Shown here: piece by piece, positions 10,223 through 22,200 of the stretch
Layout: each line of letters opens with the position of its first letter
Position numbering within the stretch: position 1 is the first letter of the stretch
Assembly (NCBI RefSeq): GCF_028583425.1
Contig: NC_072791.1
Span: 192,610,311-192,674,310, forward strand
Source: Eublepharis macularius
Lineage: Eukaryota; Chordata; Lepidosauria; Squamata; Eublepharidae
Length of the DNA: 64,000 nt
Direction of reading: 5' to 3'
Position numbers and translations under genes: made by a program
Notes under the pieces: generated by a model
What the model was told of the DNA's origin: nothing
What the model saw: the letters and a program-made list of their open reading frames with translations, nothing else
Databases searched by the model: none

Positions 10223-13200
10223 CTGGCAAAAGAAAAAGCAAAAGTTAGAAACAGGTACTGTGTTCAGAATCCACATTCGTGGATTCTGATATTCTTTCCT
10301 AGTGAAAATGAGTAAACCTTAGTAAGGAAATCTTCCTCTAGAGTATTGTGATGTTTTGTCCTGTGTGAGAACACTTCTATGTACAATGTTGGTATATTTG
10401 AGCCATAATTAAGCACTTTGAAAACTCAGTAGCACAGTTTCCTCTCTCTACTTAAATCATTAAAATGAGTGTCTAATCCTGTGCCTGTTTAATCAGATAT
10501 AAGAACCTCTATACTGAATGGGGCATTGTATACATAGGACTTAGGTCTTAATAATTCTTAATTTTGACTGCATCTACCATCTAGGGTTTTTTTTTAACAG
10601 AACTTTTCATCTACAGACAGTCCTGTATACTTTCATCGCTAAGTAAGTTGTGGTTATAATAATGGTACATCTAGAACAGCCAAAATACTGAAAACGCTTA
10701 TTAAGAAGTAAATCTCAAAACGGGTCACCAAAGGACCAGTTGGGTTAGCATTTTAAGATCCCAACTTTAAAACATGGCAACTTCCTTCAAAGTAGCTATC
10801 ATCACAAAGATCAACCTTTAGAGGACAATTTGGAAAGATCTCACATTGGCCTAAAGAAAATAGCAATCCAGAGCCTGAGGTAAAACCAATTTTTTTTATT
10901 TTCCTCTGAATTCTCTTTGGCTGCATTGAGATATTACAAACAACCTAGAGTTTGTTTGTAATGGAAAAAAGTCCTGTTCATTCTCATAATGATATGTGCT
11001 TTCCATTCACCCATCCCCCACCACATTCTTTCTCCCTTTGTGCATGGAACATGACTGGAAAAACTTCCTGTTCTTCTAGCTCCATTTTGGTGTGCCAACT
11101 AAATCCAGGTACCTTAATAAATGCAGGTCGTTTCTTTTGTAGGTGAAGTCCACTAACTCCACAAGCACTCCACAAACCCGCCCCTCTCCCTACCTTGGTC
11201 AAGGGGGTGGTTAGAGCAGCATTATATCTAAACCAGAATTAAATTGTGGTTTAGGATCCCACTTTCTGGTAAAGAGACAAATCCAGTTTGTTAAGGTGTT
11301 TGGATTCAGATGCTACAACAAATTGGTTTGACAAGAGACTTTGCAAAACAGGGAGTCTTTTCCAATACGCCTAGTTTGTACTCCAAGTATAGAAGACAAG
11401 CTAAATATGGTTAGCTGAAATGTATGCACCTCTCCGTCACTTTCGCCTCAAGCACCCACTTCAAGAATTCTTGGGTAGCAATTTCATCCAGGATTTCATG
11501 AAGATCACTGTTGTAAGTGCCATCTGGATGTCTTCTGGCAATGTTTACAGCTTTAGCAGTGCCTTCTGACAAACTTAAAAAGGAAAAATGGACAAAATAA
11601 CTTCCTTGTGGCTCAAAACAAACACGTCTCTTATAATTTAGCTCCAAAATTCCACAGCAAAAATCATATATCCACTAGTTTAATATCCACTAGCTCTTCA
11701 GCTGGAGAGCTCTTTCACGTCTAGAAAACAGTTTCTAAAAAAGCATAACTAATAAAGGGAAACATTTTGGGTCCAAGGAAGCTCAATTTAAGTACTTTAC
11801 AGAGCAATGCTAAGCAGGTCTGCTCAGAATCCTACTCAGGTCTATTCAATGGGCTTACTCCAAAGAAAATGTTGGTTACTCCCAAGAAAATGTTACTCCC
11901 AAGCACTGTTAGTCTCATTTCAATGGTAGAGATTTAAACACATGCATCTCTCTCCCCCTTAAATTTGGCTAGATGATACCTGATATTGTTAACTTCTACT
12001 TGTCCCAAAGTTCATAACTAGACATGGGCACGAACAGGAAAAAACCCCCGAACATAGTGTTCGTTGTTCGTTACCATCCACGAACAATGAACAACGAACA
12101 TTGACTAACATGACCTGTTCACAAACATGTTCGTTGTTCATTGTTTGTGGGGGCCAGCAGGCCCTCCTCCAGCCATCAAGATCCCTACCACACCACTCCC
12201 AGAAACCGTACGTGAGCAGGAAGCAGGAAATGTACCAATAATAAATAATAGCTTGGCCCTAGAGCCTGGCAGCAGCCCTGGAACCTGAAGGGGTAGATCC
12301 CTACCGCACCACTCCCAGAAACCTTACCTGAGCAGGCAACAGGAAAGGTACCAGTAATAAATAATAGCTTGGCCCAGAGCCTGGCAGCAGCCCTGGAACT
12401 TGAAGAGGTAGATCCCTATCCCACCACACACAAAGAAAATTCAAGCTCCCAAAGCACTCTCCCTGTCTCTCTCTCAAAATGCCAACAGCAACTGTCTCTC
12501 CCTCACTGTCTGCAAAACCAGAGCTGGGAGCCCTCTTCCCCCCCTGCTCTTTGCTTCCTTGTAACAAATTTGGAGCACCACACTTGAAAGGAAGACCTGC
12601 CTATCAAGCTAAATTGGGCTTAGATTGGGGTTTCCAGGGCAACAGCAGGAGTTCAGACAGAGTGCAGGCAGTCCCTGCCTCTGGGAGCCAAGGGAATTGA
12701 TTGCAGGTGCCAGACTGTTTGGCTTGATGAACAGCAACGAATGAGGCTTGCAACGACCACCTGTTCGTTTAGAATGGGGCCTCACGAACAGCTTGTCCGC
12801 AAACAGCTGATTGGGCTGTTCATGGGTTTTTTTAGTTCGTATTGCTGTTTGTGCCCATCTCTGTTCATGACCAAACTCCATGACCATCTCATGTGTTAAA
12901 CAATATAGAGGTGTAGTTGTTAATTGTTGTGATTCCACAGTTCCTCTAGTGAATTAGCTGTATTACTCCAGTCCAAACCAACTGAGTTATATTTTATGGC
13001 GATATGTTCAACTGAAGAGATATAGATATCTTTAGTACTGATGCAGTTATACCAGGGGAACTTTTGTTGCTGTATTCAAAACATTGTAGATGTAGCATTT
13101 CAATATTTTCAAGAACCTATATTCCCAAAGGACAAACTCATTTATTTTACAGTAAACAGAAAGGCTTGATACAAAGGTATGAACTCGGATGTTTCCAAAT

Positions 13201-16200
13201 TACCTAAGAAAGAAGGCCCATGAGAGCCAGCTATCCTATATGATATAAGAGTTGTGCCAAAAATGTCTCGAGACCAAATTCTAACTTCCTTGCTCATAAT
13301 TTTAATCAAGGACAAAAACAGAATAGACAACATATCAAACCCCAATACTGCTGTCAAAAGTAAAATAAAATATAAAACATTCATTGTAAACATGCTGTGT
13401 CCAATGTACTTCAGAATTAAAGGTTCTCACATCAAAGCCCACTGTTTCTTGCAATGTATTAGTACTTTCTTTTTGCATATTTCTTCCGAGATTCTAATTC
13501 CTAAAAAGGATTTTGTGACTGGAACTATTTTGTTGTTATAGACAGTAGATGACTCTAATGATTTTACTGAGAATATGTCAATGTATTATTCTACATCTTT
13601 TCAATTATGTGAAAGCATACAGACATATGGTGAAAAATGTCTTCCTGTTTATGGAACTACAGGTATCTCTCAACAGGTTCACTCACAGAACAGTAGCCAG
13701 TGTATTCCTCACCCAACTTGCCTTGGATTTGAGAAAGTTCTTGAATTTAAAACTGACAGAGTAAATTTCAGAGTGTTGTTATTCTTTCTTGATACCATTC
13801 TCCAGGGTGTACAGCTTGTTATATGCAATGGTCTTCATACATTATGGAGTGCATAGGCTGCGCCTGGAATCCCCACCCTATGTCAGATGTAACCAAACCA
13901 TATGGGAACGGCAGGTTCACCTCAATTCCCATGCATTAAATGGTTGATTAGGATTAAGATCAAATTGTAAACAGAGAAAGGACTTCTGTCTCCCCACACC
14001 ACACACACACACACACACACACCGTTTTAAAACCTGAAATAGTTCCAGAGGAACCCTATATGAAGAAACCTACATGTTCCTTCAGATCATCTGAATTTCT
14101 CCAGCAACCCAATAGCATCTTCTGGGCCAATTTTAAGTGGGGGAAATGGAGCAGGGAAGAAGGCTGATGCTCTTTCCCCATGTATGCCACAGTCCTGATC
14201 CTAACCAAGCACTACCCATGCAGGAATTGAGAAACCACAACTCATGGACAATTGCGTTACGTCTGCCAGACCCCACATTCAACCTAGGTACTTCATAATG
14301 TATGAAGAGGCTTCTGCCACTTCTCCACTCCAAATAATCCCTCTTTATATTTCACCATCCTAAATTCCTTCTTTTAAAAAAAATTGCACTGTTGATCTGT
14401 TACTACTGTTTCTGCATAATTCAAAGTTAAACCTCTATGTGCCTCTTTGGAGGGTCAAAGGGAATAAAAGAAAAGTAAGGTGTATCATGGATGTCTGTTA
14501 TGGATTGTCTTTCAGGACTTATATCTAGTATTAGAGACAATAAAAACAGCAAATGCCACACCTTCATGAAATTGTCCCCGCCCCCCACACACAATAATTA
14601 TTAAACAAAGTGTTTTCAGTCTCATATCATCCTTTTACAACCATTCCAACAGGAATCTTTTGAAGAGCTGATGTACTTCAAATTCAGGGCTATAAACAGA
14701 TGTTTCAGAAGTCCCTTTTGCTGATCGGTTTTCTTCCTGAATTCCAACACGTCATTGACTCTCCGATCACTTTTTATTATTATTAAGGTAATAGTAATCA
14801 ACCTTTATAGAGTACCAATGACATACACATTGCCTTTACAGCTGGCAATAGAGATTAGGAACATGGAACGGAGGGAGAAGGTACGAGAACCCTGCTCCAG
14901 AGAGCTCACAGTCTACAGGTCCAAATAAGTACAGATGAGATGAGGCCTGTTGATCTTTCAACCACCAAGTCGTGCTGACAAACCCATAGGGGCTGGAAGG
15001 CTGGTGAGAGTGGGCTTTGATAGAGAGGGGGAAATGATGGAAGATATTGTTCCAAATGTCTGGGTACTGTGAGAGATAGATCAAAGTCAACAGTGGGTAG
15101 AACAGGCCAAGGAGCAAAAAGAAAGGGAGGTTGTAAAAGCGTGGTGAGAACAAGATGTAGGTGGTTACTGATAGAGTACAGGTGACTGACAGAGGTGTTG
15201 GCAGTCTAGAGTTATGGGATGCTTTGAGGCAGCCGAGGGGTAAATATTGTACATCTTGCCGAATGAGAGTGGGAAGGTAGAACAAAATCTTCTGAAGGGG
15301 CTGGGAAAGATGGTGACAGTGTGATGATGAGCTTATCAGCAATTTCTTGAAGAGGCTCGAAGAGGAGGAGTCTCTATAAGCCTTAGTGTTTTCAAAAAGC
15401 TTAAATGAAGAATGCAAACAGAAAGCAAATAAGGATAATGGTGTAACTTGGGAAAAGAGAGAGACTGGAGATGATGGAACTCTGGTGACCAAGAGGACGG
15501 AAGAAGGTGACCTCAGTTGGGCAGGGAGGGACCTGGGTGAAAGTTAAATACAGGATGACTTCAGGATGACTTGAACAGAGAAATCTCGTGTATTCAAGCA
15601 AGTGACAGCACAATAAACTTGCAAACAATAGCATTTTAATTGGCCATTGGATAAGATCACACCCATGACAATATTTTCAGTTACTAATTAGAAGTATCAA
15701 ATACAATGCGGGGGGGATACATTATGGTTCCGCTAGGCTTTGATTGGTAACCATCTCCCCAAAAGGTAAGGAATGCTTAAGGACAGCAACAGACGAATTC
15801 TTACTCTCTTCTCCCCCGTCCGTTCATTAGCCAAGCAATGAATTCCTTGGCTGCCTGCTCTTCCAAGTAAGAGCTGATGTCACTGGTATAGGTGCCATCA
15901 GCGTGCCTCTCGTATTCAGCATGACGTCTGGCAAGTCCATTGCTAAAACAAAAACACTCATCTTAGGATTCAGTTTCATATTTTGGCTTTTTGCTCCTCC
16001 AACTTTTCTCCAGCCCAGCCCAGACACAAACAGAAACTTTAGCCCACTCTCCCAAATAACCCCCATATGGAGAGTGGCCTAAAGTCATAGTTGGCTTATG
16101 TTGACCCCTGGTGGGGTTTTCATGGCAAGAGACTAACAGAGGCGGTTCGCCAGTGCCTGCCTCTGCAACCCTGGTCTTCATTGGAGGTCTCCCATTCAAT

Positions 16201-19200
16201 TACTAACCAAGACCATCTATGCTTAGCTTCTGAAATCTGACGAGATGAGGCTCACCGGGGCTATCCAGGTCGAGGTAACCCTAAAGTACAAACCTTTATT
16301 TCCTATTATAAAAGTAAATTATTTCCACTTATGCCTCTGGGAAAAGTAATATTCTGCACTCGTTTCCGTGTGAGCAAATCCTATTGACTAGCTGGTTTTA
16401 TGACCCATCCCAGGCTGACAAGACTCCTGCCATGGAGTTGTGCCCCCCCCCCCAATTGCACCTGTTATGGCCTCAAAAGGAGAAACCCAAAGGACACCAT
16501 TAAAAGTGGTGCTAGGATTGCCCAGTATTGTATAGTGGTTAATGTAACAGCCTAAGATTTGGGAGATACAGGTTTGAATCCTCACTCTGCCATGGAATTT
16601 GCTGAGTGACCACGGGGCAGTCAGTCTCTGAGTGAACAAGCCTATCTCACAAGGTTGTTATGAAAATAAAACGGGAAAAGGAGCACCAGCTACACTGCCT
16701 TTCATGAGGAAAGGATGGGACAAAAACATACTAGATACATACATTAGATCTGCATCTCCCAATCAAGATATGCTTGAGGTTTGAGGTGAGTGGGGTATTA
16801 AGCACATTAGTGAAAGCCAAGAAATTGTTTGCAAATAACAATGTGTATCCAACCATTCATAAATTCCTCCCCTTCCTTACTGCCGCAGCTAACATTCTGC
16901 ATTCTTAGCATTTTGAAATTTTGTTCTGTGTGTTTGTGTTTGCGCACGCACACGCGTGCGAGAGAGCGCACAAGAGACTCTCAGTAGCAAAGCAGGAATC
17001 TGGAAATTGGTCAAAATTGTTGCCCCCCCCTCTTCTGCCAATGGAAATGTTGTTTTATCGGAAGAACTGTGTGATTGGATACACACCAGTGTGTCCTACC
17101 AAACAATGTATAAACTTTTTCTTTGGCTTAAGTTATAACTTATGTAAAGAGTTGCCTCCTCTTCTTTTGGATGTGCTGACTGTTGCTAGAAGTTGGTAAT
17201 GGGAACAAATTAGATGGCACTGTTTCTATACAGTAAGTGCAACTATCCTACTCACCAACTAGCTTCACTATGCCTCCATTGCTTGCCCATACACAAAATT
17301 ACCTCCATCCAAATTAAAAATGTCACAGGTTTGGGTCACCCATGCCCCCCCTTTCACCCTAGGATTGGCAAAGAATGGAGGAAGAAATGGACGTGTCACT
17401 CGGGAGGCTGAAAGTGCTCAGCCAATGCTAGTCCTTAATGCCTCTGCTAATTCCCTCTCTGAGATGCCATCAATGCACAGCGCATGTGCATTCCCACATT
17501 CCTGTTTACCTACCCGCTTCTTTTTGCTATTTTCCCCCTCCTGTTTGAGATTTCCATAAGGTTCTTTGCATTGCAAAGGACAGTATTTCTGTCAATCTCA
17601 CGTCACAGTGGAATGATTTCCATTCCATATGGGATCTTTTAAAATCTTTACAATATTGGATCCCATTTCACTTTCTCCACTTAAAATTCCTTACTTTTCT
17701 TTGTTTATGTGTTTCTCACTGTCACAGCACATAGCGATTTGGAAAGTGGGAGGCAGGCAGATTTAGGGTCAGCTTATTTTTCTGAGAACCAGTTCCACTT
17801 GAAGTAAATTCCATTAAGGGCTTTTGGTGGAAATCTGCCTAAAACAAAACATTTTACATCTATATATAAAAGTGTAATGTATGTATGTGGCAAAAACATG
17901 TTTTGTAGAGGAAACTACAACCAGCTGTTTCCTGCAGCATGTACACAGGGTAACCACAGGCATGTACTGAAGTATCTGTGCATGGTTCCCATATTTCTCT
18001 CTATTCTAGCAGCCCCTCCCGATCCCTAGAAAGATCATTCCTGGGGTTGCAGGATCCATGTGGGCTGTGTATATTGGTGGGTTGGAGTGTCAAGGGGACG
18101 AATAGACCAGTTTCCCCAGTGGAGCTGAGCTGGCAGAAGAGGAAGGAGAATTTCTTCTGTTTGTTGTTCCTTATTTCAGCCCCCCCAATCAGCCCCTCCC
18201 ATTTATTCCTCTGCACGAGTCCTATGACCCCAGGATGAGGAGTTGAATGAGGCTGCAGGAGCTGAGAGAAATGTAGAAAGATATCATGTTCTGTGCATAG
18301 AATAGTTGGATACACACCACTATATTTGCTTCCATGTAATGTATGAAGCTGCCCTGATGTGGATGACCATCCAGATCAATAATCTGGATGAAGGGGTAAA
18401 CGGGCTACTCATTAAATTTGCTGATGATACTAAATTGGGAGGAGTGGCAAACACCCAAGAAAATAAAGTTAAAATTCAACAAGACCTGAATACTCTGGAG
18501 AAGTGGGTGGTTGTGAACAGGATGCAATTCAACATAGATAAGTGCACAGTATTACATCTGGGTCACAAAAATGTGAAGCACAAATACTGGATGGGGGATA
18601 CACTTCTGGGTAGTAGTGTATGCAAAAGAGATCTTCGGGTAAGAGTGGACTGTAAACTAAATATGAGCAGTCAGTGTGGTGCGGTGGCAAAAAAGGCAAA
18701 CTCAGTCTTGGGTTGTATCAAAAGGGCCATTGCTTTGAAATCGCAGGAGGTTATAGTCCCTCTCTATACTGCCTGGGTCAGGCCGCACCTGGAGTACTGT
18801 GTGCAGTTCTGGAGGCCTCACTTCAAAAAGGATGTGGACAAAATCAAGAGGGTGCAGAAGAGAGCAATGAGAATGATCAGGGGTCTGGAGACTGAGCCCT
18901 AAGAGGAAAGGCTGAGGGCCTTGGGAATGTTTAGTTCGGAGAAGAGGAGATTGAGGGGGGACATGATTGCTCTCTTTAAATATTTGAAAGGCTGTCATTT
19001 GGAGGAGGGCAAGCAGCTGTTCCAGTTGGCAGCAGAGGATAGGACCCAAAGCAACTGGCTTAAATTCCATGCAGAAAGGTACTAGCTGGATATTAGGAAA
19101 AACTTTTTTCACAGAGTAGTTCAAAGGTGGAATCAGCTGCCTAGGGAGGTAGTGAGCTCCCCTTCACTGGCAGTTTTCAAGAAGAGGCTGGATGAATCTT

Positions 19201-22200
19201 TGTCAGGGATGCTTTAGGCTCATCCTGCATTGGGCAGGGGGTTGGACTAGAAGGTCTGTATGGCCCTTTCCAACTCTGTGATTCTGTGACCTGAGCTAGC
19301 CCTATCATATCAGCTCATGGAAACTACACAGGGTTGGCCCTGGTACTTGGATGGAGACCCCAACGAAACCAATGGTCATTAGAGGCAGGCGATGGCAAAC
19401 TACTTCTACATGCTTTCAGGGCCGGCGCCTCCATTGAGGCAAGCCTGGAGATCTCCTCCAGCGCTGAGGTGCCGGAGGGGGCGCCGGGGGCCGGGGGCAT
19501 GCGCTGCGGAGCTGGCAGCAGCTGCGTGCGGGTGGCTGACCGGGAGGGATGGGAAGCTGCTTGTGCGCTGCTCTGGCTGCCTGCCACGCCTGGCCCACAG
19601 CTACTGCAGCCTCCCAGCTCTCCCGTGCTGCTGCTGCCAACACGCGCCCTCGGTCGGGAGCAGCAGCTGAGGGCCAGGCGCGGCAGGCATCTAGGGCGGC
19701 ACGCGGAGCAACGGAGTGGGAGGGCTGGGAGGACACACACACACCTCCCTAGCCGCTCGCCATGCCTGGCTGGGCCGGCAGCCTCTCAGCCCTCCTGCCC
19801 AGCTGCCCGCTGCTCCGCAGTCTGGGTGCGCACTCGCAATTTTCGTGCGCACGCATGAGGGGGCAAGAGCAGTCCTGAAACTGCCCCCCCCCCCGGCCTC
19901 AGGTGCCAGAAACTCTGGCGCCAGCCCTGCTTGCTTTGAAAACCCTAGGGAGGGGCGCCATAAATCAGCTGCGACTGGATGGTCCTTTACATACAATACA
20001 TGAAACACAGATCACTGGATCTGAGCAATGATAAAAGTCTCATTTGAGCTGCTAGCCCATTCCTTTTGGAACAAAATGCAGTTAATGGGATGTACTTCTA
20101 CAAAACTTTCCCAAGCTAGCAAGGGTGTGTATGTTTTTGTGTGTGGAAACAGGCATCTAGATGCAGTCTTGATGGACATACAAGGTGGGAACCACGACTC
20201 CGCTTCCAGAGCAAAGCACAGGATGCTTCTGTACTACACCATCACCACTCCTTAGATGGCTAATGCTGTCAGCTCTGACAAGACTAGTTTTCTGTTGGGG
20301 AAGATTCTTCCCAGTCAGTCTTTTCCTCCAACCCGATGATCAGATGAGCACGGTCAGTGTTTCGCAGAGAAGATCCACCAGGTGGTTGTTGTGGGTTTTC
20401 CGGGCTGTATTGCCGTGGTCTTGGCATTGTAGTTCCTGACGTTTCACCAGCAGCTGTGGCTGGCATCTTCAGAGGTGTAGCACCAAAAGACAGAAATGGG
20501 GTCTTTCACATCACCTACTACCTGGTCCTTTTTAAAAAGATATGCTGGGATGGACACTGAGAGATCTCTGTCTTTTGGTGCTACACCTCTGAAGATGCCA
20601 GCCACAGCTGCTGGTGAAACGTCAGGAACTACAATGCCAAGACCACAGCAATACAGCCCGGAAAACCCACAACAACCATCGTTCTCCGGCCGTGAAAGCC
20701 TTCGACAAAAGATCCACCAGGTTCAGCAGTATGCCCACGGCGCACTGCTGCACACATGGATCTCTAGCTCAGAACCAACATGCTAGGAACGTACTCAGGT
20801 GTGAGACTGGGGTAGTGGCCTTTTCCATTCTGCTGACCCAGGTAAATAGAACATATGAAGCTGCTGTTTTCTGAATCAGGCCCTTGGGCCATCAAGGTCA
20901 GTAGCATCTACTCAGACTGGCAGCAGTTCTTCAGGGTCCCATGATGGGGTCTTTCACATCACCTACTACCTGGTCCTTTTTAAAAAGATATGCTGGGAAT
21001 TGAATCTGGGACTTTGTGAACCAGTTGTTCTAACCACTGAACCACGCCCCCTCATTATTATCTATTTTTGCTGACTTCCCCTATTGTAAAATGTTTATTT
21101 CCTGTAAAATACCTTGAGAGCTGATCCAGCAGATTTTCTTTCTCTGTTTCTTCTTGTCTTTGTTGTCTGGAGCAGAGGTCCACAGTCATTAGATTATTGA
21201 AATTATATTTGCACAGGTGGGGAAAAAAATCCACTTATCAGTGTACTGTTACGATGTGCTTTCATTACATTTACAATTTATAGGACAAAGAACTCTATGT
21301 GTAGTCCATGACTTTGGCACCGAATGCCATAAAGATTCTAATCTATTCATTTAGCTGAACACAGATTCAGACCGTTGAGCCATCTATCTCAGTAATGACT
21401 GGCAGAAAATTGTTCGATGGGAGAAGCTGGGGATTGAATCTGGGACGTTACACGTGCAATTTATGTGTCCTGCAGTTGAGCCATGCCATTTCCACTAGTT
21501 CTTTTGTCCCCCATTTAGGGGTCACTGTTTTAGCTTAGGGTACACCTGACCGTTCTTTGGTAAACAGGTGCACCCAACAGCTAAGATCATCCAGTCCTGC
21601 TCAGTATTTTATAATGCAAGTGTCAGATTAGGAGGGTTACAGCAGCAGCAGCAACTTGTTAGATTTGCTGGTGCAATTTTTTTGTTGTTGCAAATTTTCT
21701 TTTATTACTTAGCAGCCACTGTTTGAGCCAAATAACAAACTGACATGTAATCCCACACTGGAATTTAAAAACTAAATCATTTCCTAATTGAAGATCAATT
21801 TGTTTTCCAGGTTCAAAAGCCTGATCATATGGCATGCATGTCCTTCCATTCTATTGCTCATAAGTAATTACTGAGTCATTTACTATTTCGCAAGAGAGTT
21901 AAAAGACCTAAAAGGTCCGTGACTGTTGTTTGGAACTAACCAGGTTTTTATGAGCTGATTAGCATCAAAGAGCCAATTCAGATTCACAATTCACAAGCAG
22001 CCATAAGCAGAGTTACACCAGTCTTAAATCAACCGAGGTCAGTGGATTTAGAAGAGCATAATTCTGTTTAGGATTGCATTGCTAGTCAGTCCTTCCTCAG
22101 TATGTGGTGATCTATGCCTCTTGATGACCTGGACATCTGCGTTGTTTGTCACAATGCTTGCAATGGTCCATTCATTGCTTAGAAGGCATGAAGTGGTAAG

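Larger units (their letters stand above)
11574..15804 (-). other. GCG: GCG intron 4
   Basis: Holds one short inverted repeat, a hAT-like element (12019-12863), a CA repeat, and at 14830-15550 an A/G-rich plus-strand segment. The latter gives a 218-residue Ser/Leu-rich frame on the minus strand that shows no recognisable family. Confidence 0.6.

Noticed and set aside
14836-15492. A 218-residue open frame on the minus strand within GCG intron 4
   Set aside because: Ser/Leu-rich, from an A/G-rich strand, no known domain, inside an intron. Probably chance.
19334-19858. A 174-residue frame and overlapping frames on the other strand
   Set aside because: They lie in the GC-rich hAT-like element, where stop codons are rare. 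No protein family was recognised.
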